The notes under the pieces are model-generated. The model did no database searches. It had not been told where the DNA came from and worked only from the letters and a program-made list of their open reading frames with translations. Below are positions 33,463 through 41,162 of a stretch of 64,000 nt of DNA, in pieces. Each line of letters starts with the position of its first letter. Positions within the stretch are counted from its first letter, which is position 1. A program made the position numbers and the translations under genes. The stretch lies in assembly GCF_003260975.1 (NCBI RefSeq), contig NZ_CP030041.1, positions 4,529,501 through 4,593,500 of the forward strand, given 5' to 3'. The DNA is from Echinicola strongylocentroti. GTDB lineage: Bacteria > Bacteroidota > Bacteroidia > Cytophagales > Cyclobacteriaceae.

Positions 33463-33775
33463 CGTGTTTGATTTTATTGCTCATCAGAAGGGAGAGCATG
33501 GTTTTGATTTCGATTAGACTATTGCCCTGCTGTTGGAATTTTCCGTCCAGTTTTTTGACCTCTTGAAATACCTGTTGGTTTTTCTTGGATATCAGGTCGC
33601 GGATTTCCTTTAGACCATTTTCTTGTTTTTCGATTTCGGTCTGGTGTTCGGTGATCCGTTTTTCCTGATCCTGCTGTTTGTACCACATCCTGATCAAGGT
33701 GGCCAATCCTGCCGTGACAGTGGGCAGTGCAAATGCAATTACGCCCCATAGGGGGATAGAAGTGTTGATTTCCAT
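33452..33775 (-). CDS. small membrane/coiled-coil protein (XhlA-like layout)
   Basis: 107 aa. An N-terminal membrane helix (LWGVIAFALPTVTAGLATLI) is followed by a long coiled coil rich in Glu, Lys and Gln. This layout resembles phage lysis accessory proteins of the XhlA type, though the helix is N-terminal here. It overlaps the holin-like gene by 11 nt and heads the lysis cassette. Confidence 0.6.
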   Translation of the reverse strand: MEINTSIPLWGVIAFALPTVTAGLATLIRMWYKQQDQEKRITEHQTEIEKQENGLKEIRDLISKKNQQVFQEVKKLDGKFQQQGNSLIEIKTMLSLLMSNKIKHDDN

Positions 33776-33779
33776 AGGT

Positions 33780-34766
33780 CTAGAAGAAAGCTAATCCCCA
33801 GTCGGGGTCGTTGCGTGCGATGTGATCCGTCTGATCTTCATCGTCGATATAGTTTTCGGAGTCTTTGAATTCGGGAAAGTGTTCGATATTTTCTTGGAGG
33901 TAGGCCAGTAAATCGGTGATGACGCCATTGGCTTTGCCACGGTAATTTTCAGCAATGAACTTGACCAGGTCCTCGGGGGCTGTTTTTACTGCTTTAGGCA
34001 TCCGGGATTGCATGGCCTCGATCACTAAGGGCCCATTGTCGGAAAGTACCAGCATGGTATCCACGAATCCCTCCGCCACGGTAAAGTAAGCCAACGCCTT
34101 GCCGCACTTTTTATAAACCCTTAGGAGCCTAGTTTTTTGGGCGGAATCTTCCTCGGATGAGTAGCCTACCACTTTTGTCCAGAGGCTGTCTCCAAGGGCA
34201 GCTTTCACTTTCTCCTGCTGGTCGGTCATGGTAGGAAGAAGCTTGTTGAACAATACCCGCGAGTGGTGAAGGCTGACATACTGCTCAAATTGCTTCAAGG
34301 TGCTCAACACAGACATCTGGGAATCTTTATAGGTGTCTGTTTCCTCCCATGCTGTCAATAGATCGCCTTCCGGCAGAGTTTCCATAAAGGCCAAGGCAGA
34401 TTCCACGGCGCCCCATCCCTGAAGGGAACATTGTTTCTTCAGCCCATCAATCTGCCATTCAAAAGCTGTCTTGGTGTTTTCGTTTGAAGCAATTTGAATT
34501 CCTGAGGAGGAAATCAAAACCTGCCCCATGTCGATATACTGCAATAAAGCCAAGTGGGCAACGGCTTCGGACAAGAGCTCTTTGAGTGCTCGGTCATTAT
34601 CCGCTGCCCCCGCATTAGTAGCACGGTCGTAGATGGCTGAGGAGAAGATCCGCTTGATCACCTCACGCTCTACGAGCCTGATTTTTGGCTTTATATCATC
34701 AAATCCCAGCGCAATGCTCGCAGGGATGTATTCTTTCAGCTCTTCGGTGGAATTAATTAGCATCAT
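33780..34766 (-). CDS. phage structural protein (DUF6712-like)
   Basis: 328 aa, soluble, helical. Begins MMLINSTEELKEYIPASIAL and has SLQGWGAVESALAFME in the middle. Proteins of this type lie next to the portal in Bacteroidota phages and are listed as DUF6712 (from memory, uncertain). It may act as a head-completion or connector protein. It overlaps the portal gene by 14 nt, consistent with a portal-adjacent role. Confidence 0.6.
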   Translation of the reverse strand: MMLINSTEELKEYIPASIALGFDDIKPKIRLVEREVIKRIFSSAIYDRATNAGAADNDRALKELLSEAVAHLALLQYIDMGQVLISSSGIQIASNENTKTAFEWQIDGLKKQCSLQGWGAVESALAFMETLPEGDLLTAWEETDTYKDSQMSVLSTLKQFEQYVSLHHSRVLFNKLLPTMTDQQEKVKAALGDSLWTKVVGYSSEEDSAQKTRLLRVYKKCGKALAYFTVAEGFVDTMLVLSDNGPLVIEAMQSRMPKAVKTAPEDLVKFIAENYRGKANGVITDLLAYLQENIEHFPEFKDSENYIDDEDQTDHIARNDPDWGLAFF

Positions 34767-36123
34767 TGTCCTCGATTACGGTTTCGCGTTGTGAAGGCGG
34801 TACCTGGTTAAGCGTTTGCAAAATTGGCTGCTGGGTGTACCAGTGGGTTTCTATTTCTTCGGTGTTCCATCCATTGTACCAGCTGGCATAATTGAATGGA
34901 TCACAAATAATGTCCACGTGGGAAGTGATCAGGCTCATGTAAATGTTCAGGGCTTCCCTTTTGTCGGAGCCTGACCGATTTGAACCACCTTTCCCGGGAA
35001 TCAATCCATGCAAAGCGGGATCGATCGAAGTGGCCGAGAAAACTTTGATGGTTGCCTCAGAGCTGTCTGCCAGCAGGGCACCATCCTTCATTTTGTCATC
35101 AATTGCCGTGATTTTCCAACCACCATATTCTTTGTTTTGCAGAGTCTTAAAGGTCGTGTACACTGATTTTCCGGCATTTTTGGCCCCGGTAAGCACATCG
35201 TTAATGATCTTAAATTCTTTTTCGATGGCCTTTCTCTTCTTCTCATCAGACATGCTCATCCAGTTTTTATACCGGTCAGGCATCCAATAATCGGGCATCT
35301 CAATGTGGTACCTGATCAGGGCGAGATTTTTGAGAATGGCGGCTTTCACTTCGGGGATCATATTGCCGAAAGGCAGCCATTTGGACACGACTACAGACCA
35401 CCAATGTGACAATTGGTAATAGTTCTTTCCCGTTGGATAGCTAAGCGGGAAAATGTAACGCAGCGTATCCCCCCGCAATGCCTTAACATCCTCTGGGTAG
35501 GAGTTGAGCGGATCGAGGACCTTTACTTTAGAAAGTTTGTCATCCTCCAGTGAATTGTCCCATTCTTCCCAGTTGGGGTGAAGATAGACCCAAACCAGGT
35601 CCCCATTGTCTTTACGTTTGCCATACCTGCAATCTTCCGCTTCCATGGCCACGATCCGCGTGATGGACTGGCGGTCTTCCGAAAGGATCAGCTGCGGGAA
35701 GGCATTTTGGAGGTCGTAGAAATCAATGGCTGCCTGACTCAAGTAATGGCGGTTCCGGAATTTGAACTGATCAATTTCCCAAACCATTTTTTTGAATTGG
35801 TCATTCTTGAGGATTTCCCCTTTGGTCAGCGGTTCCTTGGTGATGCGGTCACGGATTTGATATTTAAGCCCACCACCATAAAGGGCGCGTGCTTTCCAGT
35901 CAAGTGCAGAAACCAAGTCGGGATTTGATTCCTTTGTCTTTCTGGCCTGTTGAGGGAAGTCATTGTTTTCGCCCCAAAAGGCAACAGGGGTAATGTCAGA
36001 ATCTTCCTCCCGGGAAGGGGGAAGTTGGGTAGGGGGTGTTTTGGCAATTTCCTGTGTGCTGAAGAGTACAGGAGATTGGGTGTCTTCAAAATAGACTATA
36101 GATCCATCGTCGTTGCTTACCAT
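34753..36123 (-). CDS. phage portal-like protein
   Basis: 456 aa. Portal-like features: a FWGENNDFPQQARKTKESNPDLVSALDWKARALYGGGL start, an aromatic-rich wing region (SRHYLSQAAIDFYDLQN-like), a helical crown (AILKNLALIRYHIEMPDYWM) and a Gly-Ser-rich tunnel loop (GLIPGKGGSNRSGSDKREALNIY). It forms the DNA gate of the head. It overlaps the next gene downstream, but lies about 2 kb away from terminase because YedK and a gene-free stretch intervene. Confidence 0.75.
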   Translation of the reverse strand: MVSNDDGSIVYFEDTQSPVLFSTQEIAKTPPTQLPPSREEDSDITPVAFWGENNDFPQQARKTKESNPDLVSALDWKARALYGGGLKYQIRDRITKEPLTKGEILKNDQFKKMVWEIDQFKFRNRHYLSQAAIDFYDLQNAFPQLILSEDRQSITRIVAMEAEDCRYGKRKDNGDLVWVYLHPNWEEWDNSLEDDKLSKVKVLDPLNSYPEDVKALRGDTLRYIFPLSYPTGKNYYQLSHWWSVVVSKWLPFGNMIPEVKAAILKNLALIRYHIEMPDYWMPDRYKNWMSMSDEKKRKAIEKEFKIINDVLTGAKNAGKSVYTTFKTLQNKEYGGWKITAIDDKMKDGALLADSSEATIKVFSATSIDPALHGLIPGKGGSNRSGSDKREALNIYMSLITSHVDIICDPFNYASWYNGWNTEEIETHWYTQQPILQTLNQVPPSQRETVIEDNDAN

Positions 36124-36455
36124 ACGATTTCCATTCCGTTGAATTGCTTTATCAGTCTGATGTGCACTTTGGTGATGCTGCCTTCTGGTGCTTGGATATT
36201 ACGGGTGGCATTGTAATGATGCCTAGGGGACTTGGAGGAGCCAAATCCATCCACATTCCGCTTGTACAGGGGCAGGGATTTGTTGTGCTTGGAAAGGATT
36301 CCGCCTTTGATTTCCTTTTTCATACCGCCTTCATTCCGTCTACGGTCTGCGGTATAGAACTGGATGGTAAAAGGGATCGGGTTGCCTTTATGGTCCAGCC
36401 GATCCATCAATTTGAGGGCGTCTTTTAATCGAATGATTCCTTTGCCGTTCATCAT
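36117..36455 (-). CDS. hypothetical phage protein, 112 aa
   Basis: Starts MMNGKGIIRLKDALKLMDRL. Basic, with a segment KEIKGGILSKHNKSLPLYKR and a beta C-terminus (ITKVHIRLIKQFNGMEI). It overlaps the portal start by 7 nt, so it is co-translated. Function unknown. Confidence 0.6.
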   Translation of the reverse strand: MMNGKGIIRLKDALKLMDRLDHKGNPIPFTIQFYTADRRRNEGGMKKEIKGGILSKHNKSLPLYKRNVDGFGSSKSPRHHYNATRNIQAPEGSITKVHIRLIKQFNGMEIVW

Positions 36456-36559
36456 GATGCTAATATGGTGAGCGGTTAAGGAAGGGGGGAGGACAGAAAG
36501 GGAGTAGGGTTGTGTCCCCGTTTTAATTTTTAGATATTGCGAAAAAAACTACTATATAT

Positions 36560-37054
36560 ATGAAAAATCAATTTTTACTACTCTCGTTTTCGATTTTGGT
36601 GCTATCGTCATGCATGTCAACAAATTCCAGCTCCACAAATTTTACTCCTAATCCCCATGTGGAGACTTATGAAGATTTGGAGCATGATAAGGATGAGCTC
36701 TACATTTTAGCAAATGAATGGTTTAACCAGGCATTTGTAAACGCAGAAAGTGTGATCAGTTTTAGGGATAAGGAATCTGGTGTCATTATTGGTAAGTATC
36801 GATTTTTTGGAACCAGATATACCACCCAGTATGGGACATCTGATAACACTGTAATGGCTTCAATTGTTATCAGATTGAAGGATAATAAAGCGAGGGTCAC
36901 CATTACTCCTTTAGGTGAAATTAGATATTCTAATATGAGTTATGATGGGATAAGTTCTGGAAATAAATATTCAGAGGAAGATGCAAAAAGGGACATGTCA
37001 AATTTGGCTAATGATTTCAATCATTTTGTAATGTCAGCAAATAATGATTTTTGA
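36560..37054 (+). CDS. cargo lipoprotein, DUF4468-like
   Basis: 164 aa on the plus strand. The signal peptide ends LVLSSC (Cys18). The mature part (DELYILANEWFNQAFVNAES ... VIIGKYRF ... KDNKARVTITPLGEI) matches the DUF4468 TBP-like fold common in Bacteroidota lipoproteins. It is opposite to the surrounding structural genes and closed by its own terminator, so it is a moron. An envelope function such as superinfection exclusion is possible (inference). Confidence 0.7.
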   Translation: MKNQFLLLSFSILVLSSCMSTNSSSTNFTPNPHVETYEDLEHDKDELYILANEWFNQAFVNAESVISFRDKESGVIIGKYRFFGTRYTTQYGTSDNTVMASIVIRLKDNKARVTITPLGEIRYSNMSYDGISSGNKYSEEDAKRDMSNLANDFNHFVMSANNDF

Positions 37055-37057
37055 TTT

Positions 37058-37080
37058 AAGGGGCCTAGCGCCCCTTTTTA
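37058..37080 (+). terminator. terminator of the cargo lipoprotein
   Basis: AAGGGGC / GCCCCTT stem with a short loop followed by TTTTATTTTTTT. Confidence 0.8.
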
Positions 37081-37752
37081 TTTTTTTAGGGGCTCCATCA
37101 AATCAGGAGACTCATTTCGAGTATTGTTAATATCCGTTGATACTTCATAAGAATCCATGGCATCAGCAGGATAAGGGGATAGTAGTTCTTCCAGATCATT
37201 AGGGTTCTGGTCGGGATCCATCCAGACTTTGGCATCTTCTTCCGTTAGGATCACGGGCATTCTGTCGTGGATCGGGGCGGTTAGTTCGTTGGGAGTGGTG
37301 GTGATTATGGTAAAGGAATTATAATCTTCTCCTTCAGGCGTCTTCCATCGGGACCATAATCCGGCAAAGGTGAAGATCTCCCGGTCTGGGACAAAGAAAC
37401 GAAATGGTATCTTATCCTTGCCTTCTCTTTTCCATTCGTAGAATCCATCTGCATAGACCAGGCAGCGTTTACCTTTATTGAAAAGTGGTTTAAAGGATGC
37501 TTTTTCGGTCACGGTTTCTGATCGGGCATTGATCATTTTATACCCAATATTTTTATCCTTCGCCCAATGCGGCACCAAGCCGAAATGATAGCAATCAATT
37601 TCGTCTGGATTTTCAAGTGTAGTAATGGGTACCAATTGAGAGGGGGCGATGTTGGATTTTCCCTTCCACCTTCTAAATGCCCCGATGGCCCGGGCTTTAA
37701 TTTTATCCTCTAATATTTCTTTATCCTTTTGTAATCCATATCGTCCACACAT
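37078..37752 (-). CDS. SOS response-associated peptidase family protein (YedK/HMCES)
   Basis: Starts MCGRYGLQ, with the catalytic Cys2 exposed after Met removal. Other motifs: NARSETV, CLVYADGFYEWKREG (catalytic Glu region) and HDRMPVIL (His). HMCES proteins form a covalent bond with abasic sites in single-stranded DNA and so protect the template. At 224 aa it is full length. It lies between terminase and portal, unusual for a structural block, so it may guard phage DNA against abasic-site damage. Confidence 0.9.
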   Translation of the reverse strand: MCGRYGLQKDKEILEDKIKARAIGAFRRWKGKSNIAPSQLVPITTLENPDEIDCYHFGLVPHWAKDKNIGYKMINARSETVTEKASFKPLFNKGKRCLVYADGFYEWKREGKDKIPFRFFVPDREIFTFAGLWSRWKTPEGEDYNSFTIITTTPNELTAPIHDRMPVILTEEDAKVWMDPDQNPNDLEELLSPYPADAMDSYEVSTDINNTRNESPDLMEPLKK

Positions 37753-38068
37753 GATTTTTGGGTTTTAAAGGTATCAAAATAGCAAGATCATGCCTTTGAT
37801 CCGCTCCATTGCATCCAATTTAAGCATAAAATAGGATGTAATGGAGCGGTTTAGTTGAAAAAACGACTAAGTTATTTCAACTTTCTTTTTATAAGCCATT
37901 GAAATATAATTGCTTACCGATTTTTGTAAAAAAATCGGAAGCTGCCTCGCGCAAGCGACTAACGACCCGCCCTGTCCTGTGTATGCAATTGCATCGCATG
38001 CTAGGGCATCCGTATGTGACAAAACGAAATAAAATTTGGATTTTCGGGGAGATCCGCCCTTTCGGGAA
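37753..38068. other. 316-bp gene-free stretch with strong inverted repeats
   Basis: CCGCTCCATTGCATCC and GGATGTAATGGAGCGG (37801-37849) form a 16-bp stem with one mismatch and a 17-nt loop. Around 37911-37935 CCGATTTTT / AAAAATCGG forms another. A GC-rich stretch follows (37940-38025) with TGCAATTGCA and GCATGC palindromes. No reading frame is convincing. Candidates are a packaging (cos/pac) site, a terminator, or a structured RNA. Confidence 0.5.
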
Positions 38069-39697
38069 TTAAAGGGAGGTTACAAGCGGGAACGAGCGAT
38101 TACCTTCGATCAATGGACGGAATTTAGCCCACACCAGCGAATCTAACGCCTCGCCCCCATGGGTTGCATGCTCGGGTGGAATCTGCTTCTTCTGCTCACT
38201 GGTTTTATCCTTCGCAAAGTCCCCCTTCTTGTCTTTTCGGGTCAATGTGGCACGTAAGGATATCATAAGATCAATATTGTTGGCGAGGTTGATCCGAAAG
38301 CGTGGCAATCGTTCGTCCCCTGCCAATACTGCCTCCCAGAGATAAAAGCGACTTCGGTGGGAGGAGGATTGACCAATATAGTTCTCGATCACATTCCACC
38401 CCTTGGCCTTGAGCTCATTGATCCATTCGTCTGCAAACGAAATATCATCCTTGGCGTTCTCCCCAATGGCGGTGTGGTCATAATTAAAAATAACTGTATT
38501 GTTTTCTTTCTTCTTGTGGCGATAGTACCAATCAAACTTGGCAACAAGGTTCTTGATCTTCTTTGGTTTGAGCACAAACATGGAGTTGATGATATCAAAG
38601 CTCGATTCCTTATCTTGCCCAATGGTCACCCAGTTGATGGCACTATTGTAATCACATCCCAGCTCCAAGGGCAATTCCATCACCAAGTCCCCATCCCACC
38701 TGCAATCCTGACGGGTGTCCCCATTAGAGTCAAGGCCATCAATGAAATCTACATTGGGTGCGTAATAGCCATGCTTATCGTCACTGAGGAGATGGTAAAA
38801 GGAATTCTCGGCCTTGTCCGGCTTTTTGTTCAGCACAGAAAGGGCAAACTCATAAATGGTAAGGCTCTTCTTATAATTCTCAATCACCTGCATTCCCAGC
38901 GCATGGACATTGTCCAAGGTGCTGGCGCGGCTGACAAATGAAAGGCCTTTCCGTAATTCGTTGATGTCATCCAAATAACGGTCGATCTCCTGCTCAAGCT
39001 GCTTGATCTTACGCTTGGACTTGGATTTCTCCTTTTTTGCCTGCAGCTCACTGATTTCAAACTGGATGGCAAGGATCACCGCTGCGGTTTCCGTATCAGA
39101 ATCTTTCTCCAGATCATAAATCCAATTGCCTGGCATCTCTGGCCGTGGCTGGTCAGTGGTCAACAGCATGGATTCACAGCAAGAAAGATCACCATAAAGG
39201 TGTGATTGCCCTCGGAGGGTAAGCAGTACTTCCTTGAATTTCTCCCGGGGAAAGAACTTCACCTCATCAGCATAGAGATAGGCCAAGGAGGCACCATTGG
39301 CGATGTGCAATCGGTCAATGGAGATCAGCAGCTGTGCAGATCCGTTCCACCATTTGATCAGGTGGGCGTTGGTGCTGGGCTGCCGGTAACATTTGGGGAT
39401 TTTGAGGTGATCGGGTGGAGCCTTCCGGATCCAGTAATGCACATTCTCTTTAAAACCCATCCGTTCCCAGCCAATTTGAAGGGCTGGAATGATCATGTTC
39501 AGCAGTTTGTCATACGTAATGGAGACAATGCCACCCAGTGACCCAGGCATGTCCACGACATTCCTTGCAATAAATTCCGCTCCTGGGCCTTCAGTCTTTC
39601 CCGTACCACGCCCCCAAATACAGGTTCCCAGTTGTGGGCGGATCAAGTTCATCTCCAACTGGGGGATATTATAATGTATGCGCTTAGTCTCCGTCAT
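38069..39697 (-). CDS. terL: terminase large subunit
   Basis: 542 aa. The packaging ATPase has Walker A GRGTGKT (residues 29-35) and a Walker B-like strand LAYLYADEV with Asp144-Glu145. The C-terminal nuclease begins with an Asp in LGCDYNSAINW (about residue 345). An inserted coiled coil (residues about 215-250, KKEKSKSKRKIKQLEQEID) separates the two domains. It powers DNA packaging into the procapsid. It overlaps the small-subunit-like gene by 14 nt. Confidence 0.85.
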   Translation of the reverse strand: MTETKRIHYNIPQLEMNLIRPQLGTCIWGRGTGKTEGPGAEFIARNVVDMPGSLGGIVSITYDKLLNMIIPALQIGWERMGFKENVHYWIRKAPPDHLKIPKCYRQPSTNAHLIKWWNGSAQLLISIDRLHIANGASLAYLYADEVKFFPREKFKEVLLTLRGQSHLYGDLSCCESMLLTTDQPRPEMPGNWIYDLEKDSDTETAAVILAIQFEISELQAKKEKSKSKRKIKQLEQEIDRYLDDINELRKGLSFVSRASTLDNVHALGMQVIENYKKSLTIYEFALSVLNKKPDKAENSFYHLLSDDKHGYYAPNVDFIDGLDSNGDTRQDCRWDGDLVMELPLELGCDYNSAINWVTIGQDKESSFDIINSMFVLKPKKIKNLVAKFDWYYRHKKKENNTVIFNYDHTAIGENAKDDISFADEWINELKAKGWNVIENYIGQSSSHRSRFYLWEAVLAGDERLPRFRINLANNIDLMISLRATLTRKDKKGDFAKDKTSEQKKQIPPEHATHGGEALDSLVWAKFRPLIEGNRSFPLVTSL

Positions 39698-40331
39698 CCT
39701 CTGGGGTATCTTCTGTATCTATAATGATGGCATCATCGATTTCGTCCTTTCGCTTGGCTGCCTTAAGCTTTTCCAGCTTGGTCTTCCAATTGGCGGGAAG
39801 TTTGGTTTTAAGCTGATCAGGAAAGAAACCAACTTGGAATTCAGGAATCTTGATTTGTTCGTAAATGTCAGCTTCGGAGGACCCCATAAACTCTTTAATA
39901 GCTTCCTTGTATTCCTTCATCAGAGAGGCATAGGAACGGTTATCCCCGGAATCCTTGGCAAGGCTCAGCCCTTCCAAAAGCATCTGGATATAAGTATCGA
40001 TATGGTATTGGCGATTGAAGTAGGTGACTTCGCCAAAGGCTTCCTGTGTGTCCTTATAGATGCGCCTGGCTGTGGAAAAGCTCACATCCCACATGCTCTC
40101 CATCATGGCGATGACCTTCTTGGCACCACCATACTTTTGGATCAGCTTATTACAGGCTTTCATCCGCTCGATCTTTTGTTCCAGGGCAGGACTCAGGCTG
40201 ACATTGTCAGTCAGTTTTCCCTGAAAATACATGACGATTTTCTCGACATCCGTCCGTAAAGTCAATTCCTTATCGGGTTTGTCCGGCCATCGGTTTTGAA
40301 GGACGTTATTGTTCTCTACGTTCTTTCCCAT
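39684..40331 (-). CDS. terminase small subunit-like protein
   Basis: 215 aa. A helical DNA-binding-like region (YGGAKKVIAMMESMWDVSFS TARRIYKD, split here) resembles a helix-turn-helix, followed by a helical assembly region and an acidic tail. The position just before terL in the same direction supports the small subunit, which recognises the packaging site. It overlaps neighbours at both ends. Confidence 0.65.
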   Translation of the reverse strand: MGKNVENNNVLQNRWPDKPDKELTLRTDVEKIVMYFQGKLTDNVSLSPALEQKIERMKACNKLIQKYGGAKKVIAMMESMWDVSFSTARRIYKDTQEAFGEVTYFNRQYHIDTYIQMLLEGLSLAKDSGDNRSYASLMKEYKEAIKEFMGSSEADIYEQIKIPEFQVGFFPDQLKTKLPANWKTKLEKLKAAKRKDEIDDAIIIDTEDTPEDDGD

Positions 40332-40579
40332 TAATACTCTTTCCTTTTGACGGATTCCAACATTTTAAAAGCCAATGTTTGTGCAGGACTAGATCCGGCC
40401 ACGGCCAGGTCAATGATGCTTTTGCGCAAGGCGGCTTCCTGCTTGAGTAAGCCTTTTCGAATGGCTCTCCGGATAGCTTGGTTTGCTGTTTCCAGTCCGA
40501 TGATTTCCAAGATTTCCTCTTCGGTGAAAAAGCATCCGGCCAATTCTTCCACCTCCTCCAATTGCTCCTCATTTACCAT
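40331..40579 (-). CDS. small hypothetical protein before terminase
   Basis: 82 aa starting MVNEEQLEEVEELAGCFFTE. The start at 40579 is set by AAAGGAGGT, located 6-15 nt upstream inside the last codons of the PLD gene; the frame also opens further upstream. Helix-turn-helix-like middle (EEEILEIIGLETANQAIRRA). It may assist the small terminase (position only). Confidence 0.6.
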   Translation of the reverse strand: MVNEEQLEEVEELAGCFFTEEEILEIIGLETANQAIRRAIRKGLLKQEAALRKSIIDLAVAGSSPAQTLAFKMLESVKRKEY

Positions 40580-41162
40580 GGAATACCTCCTTTCCATGGA
40601 TAGTGTCATCGATCCACTGGGCGTGGAACTTGGCGGATTTCTCATCAGTGAAGATAACCCCGGCCTCAATCCTTGGATTCTTGGATAGGTTGGCAGATCC
40701 TAAGACGGTTATTTTCCATTGTTCATTTTGGATGACCAATACTTTGGCGTGACATTTCGTGAGCCGGATATTGGTGATAATGTTCGAGGCCAATTGCAAG
40801 GCTTCTGGTTTTCGCTTTTCGATGCGGTAATCCAGTACTGCATTGATCTCTGTGATGAGCCCCTTTCTGATCATGTCCACCAATGCCCGCATGGGTTCCT
40901 CGGTGATGGTCCAGGTCGTTAGCCATACCTTGGCGGGACCGGTCTTTAGCAGCAAGTATTCCAGGAGGTGATGCATGGACCATTTTCCGCCAGTGCTGAA
41001 TTGGATGCACTGGTCATGGTCAATTTCTCCGATGACCGATTGCAGTTGCAATAAGGACTTTCCCAATGCATAGGATGCCCGGGCCTTGGTTCTTAGTCCT
41101 TTTGGATTTCCTGCCTGGTCAGGGATTGGTTTTGGAATATCGTTGGTCGAAAACAGTTTCAT
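40569..41162 (-). CDS. phospholipase D-like domain protein (HKD motif)
   Basis: 197 aa with one HKD half-site: KCHAKVLV (His138, Lys140) and GSANLS (155-160). Single-motif PLD proteins dimerise to form nucleases or phosphodiesterases. It is followed by the small helical gene and terminase and preceded by a P-loop kinase, so a DNA-end processing or anti-host role is possible. The C-terminal codons contain the Shine-Dalgarno of the next gene. Confidence 0.75.
   Translation of the reverse strand: MKLFSTNDIPKPIPDQAGNPKGLRTKARASYALGKSLLQLQSVIGEIDHDQCIQFSTGGKWSMHHLLEYLLLKTGPAKVWLTTWTITEEPMRALVDMIRKGLITEINAVLDYRIEKRKPEALQLASNIITNIRLTKCHAKVLVIQNEQWKITVLGSANLSKNPRIEAGVIFTDEKSAKFHAQWIDDTIHGKEVFHGK

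Noticed and set aside
38357..38941. 194-aa plus-strand frame antisense to terL
   Set aside because: Shadow of the well-supported terminase; no promoter or conserved motif.
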